A DNA stretch of 64,000 nucleotides from Hydractinia symbiolongicarpus (GCF_029227915.1 NC_079885.1:23871001-23935000), one strand, 5' to 3'; shown: positions 43,345-54,948, counted from the first letter of the stretch. Notes: generated by a model from the sequence alone, not told the origin. Numbers and translations are program-made.

Positions 43345-43404
43345 TTTTGTTGCACATAGCCTAAGGCTACAAATAATTTCTAGTAATTAAATTTTAATTC
43401 TAAA

Positions 43405-46400
43405 ATGGCTGAACAAATGAACTACGAAAACTTGGAATTCGACCCATTCCAGGGTAACGAAACTGTACTTTTAAACGATTTAACTGATCCAGACATAAAT
43501 TTTTATAATAATGAGATAACTAGAAACGCAAAATATTATAATCCAGATACAAAAAATCTTTCTACAGAAATAGATATAAAATCTTTTTCAATACTTCATC
43601 TTAATATTAGAAGCATACAAAAGAATTTTGAAAATTTTAAACATCTTCTGCATAACCTGAAAGTCACATTTAAAATCATTTGCTTTACCGAAACGTGGTG
43701 TAATGATATAAATATGGAGAAAAACTCAAATTTTCAATTGCAAAATTACACAGTAATTCATCAAATTAGAAATTGCAAAAAGAAAGGCGGTGGGGTGTGC
43801 ATGTTTATTCATAATTCTGTTCTATTCAACCTAAAATCAGACACGTGCGCTAACAATAACGACTGTGAGTCATTAAGTATAGAGATAATAAACAAAGCAA
43901 CTAAAAACATCCACATGCATTTACTCTACCGGCCACCTGCAGGATCAATAGAAAACTTTGAGAATCATGTGAAAAATATTCTTACTGATCACAAAGGCAC
44001 GGGTAGAAACGTGTACCTCGTTGGTGATTTCAATCTAAACGTCCTTGATTTTAACACAAACAAATCTGTACAAAACTTTTTTAACTCAGTTTTTCAAAAT
44101 GGGTTTATCCCACTTATAAATAAACCAACACGAGTGACGAGATTAAGTGCTACAGCCATAGATCATATCATAACCAACGATTTCACAAATACAACAATTA
44201 AAACAGGAATAATTAAAACAGATATTTCTGATCATTTTCCAATTTTCATTACGTCACAAACAACTCAATTACACAATTGCTCTGAAAAAATAAAAATAAC
44301 AAAAAGATTGATCAATGATAAATCTATTAGTTATTTTAATAACCTGCTGTATTGTGTGGATTGGAGCCTTGTTTTAGAGAACAATAATGCTGATAAAGCT
44401 TATGAAATCTTTCTTCAAATATTTCAACAACAATATGATCAGGCATTCCCAGAACAAACAAAATTTGTTAAAATTAAAACTTTGTTAAACCCTTGGTTAA
44501 CCAAAGGTTTGTTGAAATCATCTAAAAAGAAACAGCGCTTGTATGAAAAGTTTTTGAAAAGCAGAACTCTTGAGAATGAAAGAAAATATAAACATTATAA
44601 ACATTTGTTTGAAACTATTAAGAGGCGCTCCAAGAAATTTTACTATAGTGGACTGATAAATAAACATAAAAACGATGCGAAGAAAACTTGGAGTATAATC
44701 AATGAAGTAATAGGTAAAACAACACTAAGCAAAGAAAAACTTCCAAAAAGGTTGAATATTGATGGAAATAAAATCGAAAACAAGTGTCTAATAGCTGAGG
44801 AGCTTAATGATTTTTTTGTGAAAGTTGGTTCAAATCTGGCATCTCAGATTGAACCTAGCAATTTGAGTTTTAAATCCTTTCTCACTGTTAATAACGCACA
44901 AATGGAAAATAACGAACTAAGTGAAAATGAATTATTCAAAGCGATCGACTCACTACAATCAAATAAAAGTCCAGGTTTTGATGACGTCAATAGTAACGTT
45001 GTAAAACAAACAAAAAATGCTCTAAAAATTCCACTAATGCATATATTTAACCTTTCCCTGCTGCAAGGATATTTTCCTGAAAAACTTAAAATTGCAAGAG
45101 TTTTACCAGTATATAAAACAGGCGAAAAGACTAATGCATCTAATTATAGACCAATATCAGTTCTTCCATGTTTCTCAAAAATACTAGAACGCATAATGTA
45201 CAATAGATTTTATTCTTTTTTAACTGCTAATAATATTTTATACGACAATCAATTTGGCTTTCAAGCAGGTCATTCTACTGATCATGCAATAGTTAAACTT
45301 GTTAATGAAATATCAAAGGCGTTTGACGAAAACAAGTACATGCTAGGAATTTTTATAGATCTAAGCAAAGCATTTGACACCGTAGATCACAAAATTCTAC
45401 TAGAAAAACTCAAAAACTACGGTATCCGCAATTCCAACATTCGCTGGTTTGAAAGTTATTTATCCAATAGAAAACAGTACATTTCCTTTGACGGTGGAAG
45501 TACAAACTACAAAACAATCATCTGTGGAGTTCCACAAGGTTCCATATTAGGACCACTCTTATTCCTTATATATGTAAATGATTTAAACAAAGCTTCGAAT
45601 ATTTTACATTCAATTTTATTTGCAGATGATACAAATCTGTTTTATGCACATAAAGATGTAAAAACATTATTTCGCACAGTCAATTATGAACTCTCTAAGC
45701 TGGCAGAATGGTTTAAGGCAAACAGACTGTCCCTAAATATTTCTAAAACAAAGTACACACTTTTTCACAGGCACAATAAAAAAGATGATATGCCATTGAA
45801 GCTTCCTGATTTATCTATTAATAATATAAGTATAAAAAGAGCACAATCCATGAAATTTTTAGGAGTTATTCTTGATGAAAATGTTACTTGGAGAGAACAT
45901 ATAAATATTTTAGAAGAAAAGGTCGCAAAGAATATTGGCATCCTATTTAAAGCAAAATTTGTTCTAGATCAGAATTGTTTAAAAAACATATATTCTTCTT
46001 TCATTCACTGCTATCTAAATTATGCAAATATTGCGTGGTGCAGCACCAACGCTACAAAATTGACAAAATTACAAAATAAACAAAAACATGCAATCAGAAT
46101 TATTTTAAATGTTGACAGGTACACTCACTCCAGAGAGTTATTCAAAAAGATCAGTGTACTGAATTTATACCAACTAAATATTTATCAAACTCTTATTTTT
46201 ATGTTTAAGCTTGAGAACAATATGTTACCAAGAGTATTTAATGATATGTTTCAGAAGATACAACATAAATATCCATCCAGATTTTCAATTAACAGTTTTT
46301 TTCAACCTAGAACTAATTATACAATCACAAAGTTCTCTATAACTAGCAGAGGACCTAAATTGTGGAATACATTTCTTGATAACGACATGAAAACTATTAC

Positions 46401-46470
46401 ATCACTTAACGAATTTAAACATAAACTAAAACATAAACTATTGACTACTGACAATCTATGTTTATTTTAG
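43405..46470 (+). CDS. LINE ORF2: endonuclease-reverse transcriptase
   Basis: 1021 residues, uninterrupted. The apurinic-type endonuclease (about 60-300) has ILHLNIRSI, CFTETW, LLYRPPAG, LVGDFNLNV and TDISDHFP. Reverse transcriptase (about 530-800) has ARVLPVYKTGEKTNASNYRP, FGFQAGHSTDHA, IFIDLSKAFDTVDH, CGVPQGSILGPLLFLIYVND and LFADDTNLFY, whose F-A-D-D near 45,620 is the catalytic pair. The C-terminus has no zinc knuckle that I can see. It nicks the target and copies element RNA. The intact frame with the long poly-A and short target repeat suggests a young insertion. Confidence 0.92.
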   Translation: MAEQMNYENLEFDPFQGNETVLLNDLTDPDINFYNNEITRNAKYYNPDTKNLSTEIDIKSFSILHLNIRSIQKNFENFKHLLHNLKVTFKIICFTETWCNDINMEKNSNFQLQNYTVIHQIRNCKKKGGGVCMFIHNSVLFNLKSDTCANNNDCESLSIEIINKATKNIHMHLLYRPPAGSIENFENHVKNILTDHKGTGRNVYLVGDFNLNVLDFNTNKSVQNFFNSVFQNGFIPLINKPTRVTRLSATAIDHIITNDFTNTTIKTGIIKTDISDHFPIFITSQTTQLHNCSEKIKITKRLINDKSISYFNNLLYCVDWSLVLENNNADKAYEIFLQIFQQQYDQAFPEQTKFVKIKTLLNPWLTKGLLKSSKKKQRLYEKFLKSRTLENERKYKHYKHLFETIKRRSKKFYYSGLINKHKNDAKKTWSIINEVIGKTTLSKEKLPKRLNIDGNKIENKCLIAEELNDFFVKVGSNLASQIEPSNLSFKSFLTVNNAQMENNELSENELFKAIDSLQSNKSPGFDDVNSNVVKQTKNALKIPLMHIFNLSLLQGYFPEKLKIARVLPVYKTGEKTNASNYRPISVLPCFSKILERIMYNRFYSFLTANNILYDNQFGFQAGHSTDHAIVKLVNEISKAFDENKYMLGIFIDLSKAFDTVDHKILLEKLKNYGIRNSNIRWFESYLSNRKQYISFDGGSTNYKTIICGVPQGSILGPLLFLIYVNDLNKASNILHSILFADDTNLFYAHKDVKTLFRTVNYELSKLAEWFKANRLSLNISKTKYTLFHRHNKKDDMPLKLPDLSINNISIKRAQSMKFLGVILDENVTWREHINILEEKVAKNIGILFKAKFVLDQNCLKNIYSSFIHCYLNYANIAWCSTNATKLTKLQNKQKHAIRIILNVDRYTHSRELFKKISVLNLYQLNIYQTLIFMFKLENNMLPRVFNDMFQKIQHKYPSRFSINSFFQPRTNYTITKFSITSRGPKLWNTFLDNDMKTITSLNEFKHKLKHKLLTTDNLCLF

Positions 46471-46715
46471 AACACACGACAGTTACAACGTACGACACAT
46501 ATAACACAACTCCTCATCATCTTCAATGCTAACCTTTTATATAGGTTGGGGGCTTGGTGATAAGGCTATTATAGCCTTCTTCTCGCTCCTGCCATTTTTT
46601 ACCTCTCTAGCTGATATTTTTAGCATATGCAATCCTATCTTTAGATTACACGATATAATAGCTTAAGATTTGTATTTTATTCTTACGGAAAACTGTAAAT
46701 TCTTCAACGGCAAAA

Positions 46716-46754
<39 letters not shown>

Positions 46755-47143
46755 TTTCACATTGCTTCTAATCTGCGTACGAATAGCACAAGTGTGTGGT
46801 AAAAGTGAGAATCGAAAATATCGTAGTTCTTGATTGAAATCTTAACGTAAAGAGTTTCTTCAAGCAGCAAAAGGGAAGAAAGCGCAGTAAACGACGCAAT
46901 AGTTAGTGTTTCATGTTTTATTTTGTACGTGTAATAGTATGTCTATCGACACAGGCTATATTTGAATTTATTTATGTTGTGCTTATCCTTTTGTATCTTT
47001 GTATTTTTTCTGTTTGTATTTAAGCTATAAAACGTCATAATCATACTGTACTAGACCGACCGATGTACTGTATTTTCTTCTACCGCCCCCGTGTGTTCGC
47101 ATAGCTGCGTCTGCTTTCTTGTGTACCGTCCGCGCACAAAACA

Positions 47144-47385
47144 CACATGACTTCCAACACAGCGAAAAATGTTTTGAAAGCGGATGGTTGTCTGCGGGTA
47201 TAAGGGATGCTATTCGTTTAGGTCTTGTCAGCTTCCCTCATTCGATCCATTCGATGACTTAGCGCCTATGGTAGAAACGAATCTTGTAGTTGCTGATGAT
47301 TTCGCTGCAATCTGTAACGCCTGAAACAAAAACGATCCGCTACTCTCGTGAAGAAGATTCTGACGACGATGACGATTACTGGCAA
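47144..47385 (+). pseudogene. Tigger-like relic, copy 2, part after BEL
   Basis: Resumes with CACATGACTTCCAACACAGC, where CACAT is the right target duplication, and runs through the GCTGATGATTTCGCTGCAAT region to GACGATTACTGGCAA. There it joins the USP-flanking repeat because about 660 bp is missing relative to copy 1. Confidence 0.75.
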
Positions 47386-47439
47386 GCCCCCTTGCTGACT
47401 CATTCTGGTTAAAATATTCTTATCTCAGCTCTTCTAAAA

Positions 47440-47900
47440 AGAAAACATATGACTCGTGACTGTTAAGAAGGCGGTCATCACAGAAAATTACTGCTCTATC
47501 GTAGCAATGTATTCACCTGTGAACCTTTTGGTGGAAGGCTATTATGGTTGTGTAGAGACCATTATTTAAGTTGCTACAATGGTTGATAATAGCCCTTAAT
47601 TAAAAATTTTTACGAAATTTTACTTCTCCATCTTTGGTAAAAGGTATGGGAATGGTACCAGGGTAAGCAATAATACGAGAGGCACTTTTTGACACAAGCC
47701 CGTTGGCACTCGCAAAACGTTTTAGCTGTAAAATGAGATGGGAACCGCACGACACTACCTCTTTTTCAACTAGAGCAGTTTGATGAGAGTTGCAAACATG
47801 GAAGAAGTAGGCATTAGTGTCTGACAACTCCTCGCTTTCAAAGAAATTATCAAGGGAAGATGCATGGTGCTATAACTTCTGAGGAGCTGGTAATATAACA
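47440..47900 (-). pseudogene. USP fragment, copy 2
   Basis: Minus strand: LSDTNAYFFHVCNSHQ, SCGSHLILQLKRF and FTKDGEVKFRKNF. The first zinc Cys is changed to Phe (FFHVC against YFCHVC), so the finger is damaged. A deletion removes CACCCTACGTTACAATC-type sequence present in copy 1. Lower coordinates hold the degraded catalytic-His region. Confidence 0.65.
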
Positions 47901-48049
47901 TGAATTGCAAGTGGGGGATGTCTTGATGCCAATACCAAAAAGACTTCCAAGAAATGGAAAGTCTAATGACAGACCAGGTAGGAGATATTCAAGAGATATG
48001 ATGTTTCATAGCACGCAAAAAATGAGAGGGATCAACTGGACTTCTAGAA

Positions 48050-50925
48050 ACATGAATGAATGCTGATGGCGGCGAGGTCGGACGTGTTTCGCTTTGCTCT
48101 TTTTGTGTTGATTTTATTATGTTATATTGCGAAGAGAAAGCTCGTAAAAGAAGGTAATGGAATATTCCCTACCGAAGATTTCCTGAAAAAGAAGGACAAT
48201 TATGCATCGTCTAGTTTATGGATCACACGAAAGAAAATATCCACAAAAGCTGGTAAACACTTATTCATACTTATTTTGTTGTCCGGCGACATTGAAACAC
48301 AGCCAGGACCTTTTTTACCTGAACTGAAAAATCTCCTATCCAAACGAGGTATAAACATCTTAATGTGCGTGGATTATTAAATAATATCGATCAAATTGGA
48401 ATTTTGTTGCATGATTTTAAAGATATTGATATTTTAACTTTATCTGAAATACATATTACAAAAGATTCATATAATGACAACCCGGACCTTTATCACATAC
48501 CGGGCTATAGTTTTATATACCGAGCCAGGAAAAAAGGCAAATGCGGAGGTGTAGCCATGTATATATCGGATCGAGTTAAGTGGAAACATCGGACAAATTT
48601 GGAACATAACGAGCTAGAAAGTTTATGGGTGGAAATTTTCCAAAAAAACGCAAAGAGTTTTTTAGTCGGTACTATGTATAGACCACCGGTAGGTTCTAAA
48701 TATCTACCAAGGGAATTTAAAACTCATCTTAATGACTTGTTACAGCTTGTTATGTCTGAATCAAAAGAAGTAAACCTTTTGGGAGATCTGAATATTAATT
48801 TCTTAAAGAAATCAGATGATAAAGACATTAAAGAACTTTTACGTCTTTATGGATTGAAACAGCTTATTGAAAAACCGACTAGAATTACCGATAATACACA
48901 AACGCTAATTGATTGTATTCTGACTACTCGAAATGATACGACATACCAAAATGACGTCATCGCCATCGGTATCAGCGATCACGATATGGTCGGTTTCGTC
49001 AGAAAATTAAGAAGAGATAAGTTACCACCAAAAATTATCAAGACTAGGAATTATGCCAAGTACTCTAGTGAGCAAATGGTTGACGAAATTAGTAAACACG
49101 ACTGGGGTGAACTTTATGGAATGAACGATGTGAACATCGCATGGTCATATTTCAAAACTACTCTCACCGCATTGTTCAACAAACATGCCCCTATCATCGG
49201 GAAGACAGTCAAAGGACAATTTTGTTCGTGGCTTAACAATGAGATATATAAATTGATGAACGAAAGAGATAAGGCTTTACGAAAAGCGCGAAAATCGAAA
49301 AAGCCAAGCGACTGGAAGGCTTACTGCAAAGTTCCAAACTTATGTACACGTAAAATACGAGAATCGAAGTCCCAATTTAGTAAAAACTTACTAGCACAGA
49401 ATTGTCATAATCCAAAGAAATTTTGGGATACGATAAAGAAAATAATGCCAACTAAACCACGAAACGTCGTAAGTGATGCTACAGCAACCAAATCGAAAGT
49501 TGAATCACTATGTTTGTTTTTCTCTTCAATAGCAGCTCAAATCAAGGAGAAATCGATTCCCTTAAAAGATTTTGTATGGAAACAACCACAATGGTCGAAA
49601 TTACGAACTACTTCCATATTTACCTTCAAATATGTATCGAAAATATCGATCGAAAAAGAACTGAAAAAATTAAAGAGAAGTAAAGCCACAGGTGTAGACG
49701 ATCTTCCACCTGGACTGCTCAAAGATTGTTCCAGTCAAATCGCTGCTCCACTTTGTCACATAATAAACTTATCGATACAAACGGCTATGATACCTGGAGA
49801 ATGGAAGCATGCTGTAGTTAAGCCAATTTTTAAAAAAGGTTCGACTGACGATAACAATAACTATAGACCTATATCTATATTGCCGGTCATCTCAAAAATT
49901 CTCGAAAGGGCAGTATATGACCAAGTTATTGAATATCTTGAGAAGAACAACTTACTATCTCAGTATCAATTTGGGTATCGTCGTCTCAGATCAACAGATT
50001 TGGCTGCTAATCTATTGTTAGATGACATTAGAAAGGAAGTTGATAAGAAAAAATACGTTGCTGCAGTTTTCATGGACTTGTCAAAAGCCTTCGACACGGT
50101 TGGTCATAGTATTTTAATTGAGAAATTATCAGCTTATGGTATACGTGGTAACGAACAAGAATGGTTTTCTGATTATTTGTTTGGGAGAAAGCAGGAAGTA
50201 GTGGTAAATAACATCAAATCTGACCCACAACCAGTGAATTGTGGTGTTCCGCAAGGGTCCATACTCGGGCCATTATTATTTTTAATTTTCTTTAATGACT
50301 TTGATAATGTCCTACTTAAAGCTAGCGTTATTAAATTTGCAGATGACACTGTTATCTACTTCTCAAGTGAAAGCTTTCTCGTCCTTGAAAATGTATTAAA
50401 TGAAGAACTTCTTGCTGTTGAGACATATCTACGAGAAAATGATCTTGTTATTAATTTAAACAAAGGGAAAACAGAATGGATGATATTCGGGACGAGTAAA
50501 ATGTTGAAAAGTGCTGAAGGAAAAATATCATTGTCATGTAATTTTGTGGAGATTAATGAGACGAAAAGCTACAAGTATTTGGGATCAATTATTGATCCTA
50601 AGTTGTCGCTAAATAACAACTTCGACTCTACATACAAAAAAGCATCTGGAAGACTCCGTTTACTGACGAGACTACGATCCGAAGTTGACGATACAACTGC
50701 TAAAAAGATTTACGAAACAATGATAACTCCAATCATTACATTCAATAGTATCATCAATTTGAACCTGAGTAACACCCAGTTGAACAAACTGCAGTCCTTG
50801 GATAGACGTGCCAGAGTAGTAACTAACAACAACAGTTTACAACCCATTTACGACAAAATTCAACGAAATGCTTGTAATGTTGTCAGAAAATGTATTGATC
50901 GTAAAACATACTCAAATTATTGAAA
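48050..50925 (+). mobile_element. Second CR1/L2-like LINE, 3' region absent
   Basis: Inserted in segment copy 2 between TAGAAACA and GAAATAA.CAATTCTCACC. Copy 1 (9640-9700) shows the unoccupied site and also ~42 bp that copy 2 lacks. No poly-A, tandem tail or target duplication is seen, and the ORF ends before the usual C-terminal part, so the 3' end was lost. LINE insertions are normally 5' truncated, so a deletion or recombination at the 3' side is likely. Confidence 0.75.
48060..50923 (+). pseudogene. LINE endonuclease-RT with N-terminal 2A-like motif, one frame break
   Basis: ATG 48,060 starts MLMAARSDVFRFALFVLILL, a hydrophobic N-terminus, and residues about 75-88 read ILLSGDIETQPGP, close to the 2A consensus D-x-E-x-N-P-G-P but with Gln for Asn. 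A small deletion near 48,362 shifts the frame. The second open stretch (48,365-50,923, 852 codons) has endonuclease motifs (LNVRGLLNNIDQI from the junction, TLSEIHI, GTMYRPPVGS, LLGDLNINF, IGISDHDMVGF) and RT motifs (AVVKPIFKKGSTDDNNNYRP, VFMDLSKAFDTV, CGVPQGSILGPLLFLIFFND, KFADDTVIYF). It ends at NVVRKCIDRKTYSNY, shorter than relatives. The RT core is intact. Confidence 0.83.
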
Positions 50926-50999
50926 TAACAATTCTCACCTCACTTTTCATACCTACTGACACAGAGCATAGGGCTAAAAAAGGTAGACTTGGAATCCAG

Positions 51000-51460
51000 G
51001 CCTTAGAAAGGTTGTGACAAAGAATGAAAAGCAGCAAACCTAGAAACAAAAAGCTTTCTGACCTTAGACATGAACACTTGAGAAATCGTATCGTAATGCT
51101 TGGGTTGACCAAGAAACCGCCCCTTAAAAAGGTAGACTTGGAACCCAGCGGCGGCGACCAGAAAACCATTACATATCGTCTCAAACTTAAACAAGTAATT
51201 CACTTCACCACCCAGTCAACTTTTATGCTTCGAAATCTGCCGCGCTCCATTCTTTGGAAGGAGTTATCAATCGTCTCGAGATTGCAATTGAAGACCAATC
51301 CTAACCAATGAAGAACACACACTCTTTAGTCCCCAAAAACAAAAAGCCTTCACAATCTATGGTCTTTCCCAGTGTCTCCTGACAGTCATCTGGATCTCTG
51401 TTAGAAACAGGAAAAGAGAATAGGAGTAACTACATCGCAATGCGGATATAACTTGGAATT
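51000..51460 (+). repeat. 470-bp direct repeat, copy 2
   Basis: Matches 9740-10,200 nearly base for base (CTTGGGTTGACCAAGAAACC, AACCCAGCGGCGGCGACC). Its partner at the far end of copy 2 (about 58,140-58,187) is cut by the duplication break. Confidence 0.72.
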
Positions 51461-51982
51461 GAAAGCACTGATTTGCAAATAATTCCAGAAAGTTCGGGAA
51501 TAATCGGCCAAGAAACAGGAATTTTATTTGAATTTCCGCGAGTCGGCACCCTTCTTATACATCCACAACAATTTTACTTTTTCTTTGGAATCACCAAGTC
51601 AAATCCACATTAAAAGATCAAATGTTTATGAGATAAGGAATGAGACAAAAAATTATGCAAATGTGGCGAATTTTTTTTCAATATTTTAGTAGCTAGCTAC
51701 ATTTCTAAAATTTTCACTTTCTTTATGGCGAGAGCAGTTTTCTTCCTCAATAATAAAAAAGTATGAAAAATATTTTTAATATTGTTCAATTATGGATGGC
51801 TATGCTAGATTCCCCAAAACATTCAGCAGTGAAGCTATGATCTTTCTAAAAGAGAAGATTGGAAAGGAAATTGAAAGCTGATAAAGATTATTCCACCTGT
51901 TGAAAGTCATAAAAAACAAATGTCTGTATGAAATTTTAGTAGCTCTTTTTTTAAAAGGAACAAGATGTAAGCAATTCTATCT

Positions 51983-52198
51983 GTGATACTGTTCGGACTG
52001 GTTGCTGCTTCTGACACTAGCACTATCCCAGATCCAAAGAATGCTGTTCATGATGAAGGTGCTACTGATAAAATATCGTGTTGTTGTTACGAATATAGGT
52101 GCGTTCCAGAGAAGGAAGGCGAAAAGAAATTGTTGCTAATTAATAATATACCAGTGTTACCAAGGAGGAAGGCCGATAAAGGAAAATCGAAAAGATGA
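51983..52198 (+). CDS. Short conserved ORF, copy 2
   Basis: Same product as 10,736-10,963: hydrophobic start, then SDTSTIPDPKNAVHDEG, CCCYEYRC and a basic C-terminus. Differences from copy 1 are mostly single residues (Y/D, T/K, H/D, K/E, A/E), all keeping the frame open. As in copy 1 the upstream ATG is followed by TAA. Function unknown. Confidence 0.35.
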   Translation: MILFGLVAASDTSTIPDPKNAVHDEGATDKISCCCYEYRCVPEKEGEKKLLLINNIPVLPRRKADKGKSKR

Positions 52199-52550
52199 TT
52201 TAACGATTGCGACAAATATTTATTTAAAAATATACAAGTGCTTACCAAAAACACTGTGTATATACTTAAGATTCGTTACAAATGAAATTACTTCTTTCCT
52301 GGAATCCCTCTATTTTCAATATAGATTTTTTGAAGGTTTAAAATTATGCAAACTTTTTTATGTTAAGACGGGCGCAAATGCGTCAAATTGTTCATCAAAC
52401 AGCTCATCAAACTGTTTGATGAAATCGAATTTTTCATTTGAAAATTTGAAAAAAAAGAGGAAAGTATTATAAATCTTTCAGAGCATTTCATTAAAATTTG
52501 CATGACAAACATTTTTTTCAACCTTTTTTTAGAAAAGTACTATACATATT

Positions 52551-54462
52551 CTACGTGGAAATTAGAGAATAAACATACCCAATGTCCGTAATGTTTTTTT
52601 GAAATGATTTGAATTTTGAATTATCGTGATCAGGATGAACACCCAAAACATTCAGTGCTTTCTGGCCAAGCGTTACAAATTCAGATACTGTTTGCTTTAA
52701 CACCACTGATTTTTTAGCAGCATGCCAATCACTCAACTTTTTTTGGCATCTATAGCATCTATATGTGCTTGTAGTAGTACATTTACCACATATCTCCTTA
52801 ATACCCAATTTGACTAATGAATTGTCCGTAAGGTGAATTCATGGAATATGTTATATTAAGTACATTGAAAGACAGCTGTTCTGTTGGGAAGTGATCGCTG
52901 CACGAAAATTATCTCCAGTTTGACGAAGAAATATTGTTCGCAACTCACTGTCCAAATTCCCATATAACGACTGATTTTCACCTTTTAAATATTTGAAAAG
53001 TTTATCTTGTTTTGATGTCTCAATAAACTTCATTCGATCAAATAAATCTTAAGATTTAAAGATAAAATTCAAAGTTATATAGCTATACAACACGAGGCAC
53101 TCATACACTCATCAAATCCACATTTTTCCTGATTTTGGTGACAAGACAAAATTTTCCCAACATCTAAATTATTTCACGTACATCACTATAGCTTACTATG
53201 TTGACATTATCCTGTATCAAAATTTTTTTGAGTGTTTTATAAGATCTTTGCGACAAATTGCATTTTCCAACAAGCAATTCAGCACAATCTTTCAATGACA
53301 CATTCTTTTGTAAATTATTTAAATCTACCCCATTTATAACATGTTGACACATTGGTTTATTGTCCAGGATCTCCTCTTCCAATAAGTCTGGATTTTTTGA
53401 TATTAAATAAGCAACATAATCTAAAGAGAAATTAATTTTTTAACTACAAGATTTAAACTTGCATACATTAGGAAATGAAATCGACAGCTCTGTGGATCAA
53501 TTTATTCCTTTCAGTTTGACTTTTTTTCGACAGTCCACTTGTCTTGTCAGCACTTCTTTTACGAACAGCAGCAACAGCTTTTAAAACTTCATAGTCTACC
53601 ACCTGAATTGAGGGCACATGGTTCTTAAATGTGTGGTGAAACAAAAGAACTCACTGCCAGACCAGTGATGCATGTATTGGTGGAAGGACATGTAATTTCA
53701 TAACTAGGAATGGAAAACTCTTTTCACATTTTATATAACATACACCATTTTCACATTTAATTAATCTAGCAGATTTAAAACCACACGTAATAGGTACTTT
53801 TTGTTCATCAGCTCCTACACATGGAAAACATTGCAAAAAATTTTCAAATGATATCACTTTCAACTACTGGAAGTTTGTACCAGTGATTGTATGACATTCT
53901 ATGTCGTCAAAATTATTCTCCTTTTCAATAGAAACTATCTCCTAAGAAGCATCACGTTGTGATTGTAGTAATTCTTCCTTTTTATTAGCTTTGGCTATTG
54001 TTGGCGGTAAAGTTGCTGCTGTATTATTATGATTATCATCATTGTCGATGTCAGCAGAAGAACTTGATTTTATTTCGATACGATTGTAAACAGACACCAT
54101 AAAATTGAGAGCAAGGCCATTTCTTTTTTGACCGCAATCCTAATTTTTCGAAAAGATTTTTAGCAATAGTAGACAGACAAGCTTCTAACAATAATGTTTT
54201 TGTTCTGTTGTTGTTGTCTTTCTTGCAGGCCAGAATTCACATTTTCCAACTCAGCCACACCATTCAAATATTGGATTCCAGTTGACCTTTTCTGTATTTT
54301 ACAATAAATCTTGTAAACTTTTCTAAAATTTGTTAATAATTTACGGCAACATGTATAACCGTCTCTCAAAGCATATTTCCCACAAAACCACAAATTCACA
54401 TTTTCCTGCGGTAAAACACAAATACTTCTAAATTCGGGTATATTCAACTTAAAAGCGGACAT
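52551..54462 (-). pseudogene. Unknown minus-strand multi-exon gene, copy 2
   Basis: Better preserved than copy 1. The first exon (54,462-54,160) starts MSAFKLNIPEFRSICVLPQ with Cys at intervals (VNLWFCGKYALRDGYTCCRK) and a Gln run. Later blocks are 53,863-53,651 (VPITCGFKSARLIKCENGVC), 53,382-53,164, 53,033-52,851 (NLDSELRTIFLRQTGDNFRA) and 52,808-52,551 (ICGKCTTTSTYRCYRCQKK, then VLGVHPDHDNSKF). Some gaps could be introns, but frameshifts at shared places suggest decay before the duplication. Likely a repetitive transposon-type protein; no catalytic triad can be assigned. Confidence 0.42.
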
Positions 54463-54647
54463 CTTTTTCTACGAGACTCAAACGGATCCTTTCACTTTGA
54501 CAACTTATAAGCGCAACGCAACAAGTATGTGATCGATTTCAATGGCACTACTGGATTCACCATTTACAATTTTTTAAAACCTATTGTTTCATTTTTTACG
54601 GCTCTGAAACCAATACTTAGACGAGAAACTGCACTAGGTGTCGTTAG

Positions 54648-54693
54648 GCCGTGAATCCCCACTTCCCCGGTTCCCGGTCAGGGGCTTCACGCT
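54648..54693. repeat. GC-rich hairpin, copy 2 (weaker)
   Basis: GCCGTGAATCCCC and GGGGCTTCACGCT around a loop enlarged by GGTTCCC. The last stem pairs are lost relative to copy 1. Confidence 0.5.
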
Positions 54694-54948
54694 TAGATCG
54701 CCGTGTTTTATTTTTACTATTTTTACTTATATTTTTTATTTATTTAAAAACACTTTAATTATATCAACACCCCCAATCCTTTCCAACCTAGTATATCAGC
54801 AGTTTCGAACCCTTTCACTGAACTACCTGATATACTTAGAAGCTGAGCAAGTTCACCTTAACTAAGGTTCCTGTAAGGGGCATCAGCAGTGACTCAGCCT
54901 CTCTTTCTTTTACTTAAACCTGGGTGTAATATTACCTTTTTTATATAT

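Larger units (their letters stand above)
42222..46751 (+). mobile_element. Full-length CR1/L2-like LINE with poly-A tail
   Basis: 4.5 kb with a 250-bp 5' UTR, ORF1, ORF2, a ~280-bp 3' region containing AAAATAAATT, and a run of about 30 A. A short direct repeat ACTTTT (42,216-42,221 and 46,752-46,757) flanks it, and the uninterrupted site GCGCACTTTTCACATTG is seen in the left LTR at 28,912. Both ORFs are open, so it may be recently active. Reverse transcriptase motifs place it near CR1/L2/Jockey-type elements. Confidence 0.9.
28821..47143 (+). mobile_element. BEL/Pao LTR retrotransposon carrying four nested elements
   Basis: LTRs start TGTTTTGAAC and end CGCACAAAACA, so the element has TG..CA ends. 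Flanks GACAT (28,816-28,820) and CACAT (47,144-47,148) form a 5-bp target duplication with one mismatch. Copy 1 shows the empty site (CCACATGACTTCC near 8000). Gag N-terminal, Gag zinc-knuckle and integrase sequences of BEL/Pao type lie in order on the plus strand. A purine tract GGTGGGGAG (42,114-42,122) precedes the right LTR. Of 18.3 kb only about 4.2 kb is BEL; the rest is the TIR, pogo, hAT and LINE insertions. Gag has stops, and protease plus RT are deleted, so it cannot act alone. Confidence 0.88.
42123..47143 (+). repeat. BEL right LTR, split by a full-length LINE
   Basis: LTR sequence is 42,123-42,221 and 46,758-47,143, about 485 bp, closely matching the left LTR. A few substitutions between the two LTRs (for example TATAGACAC against TATCGACAC) indicate some age since BEL insertion. 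Confidence 0.9.
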
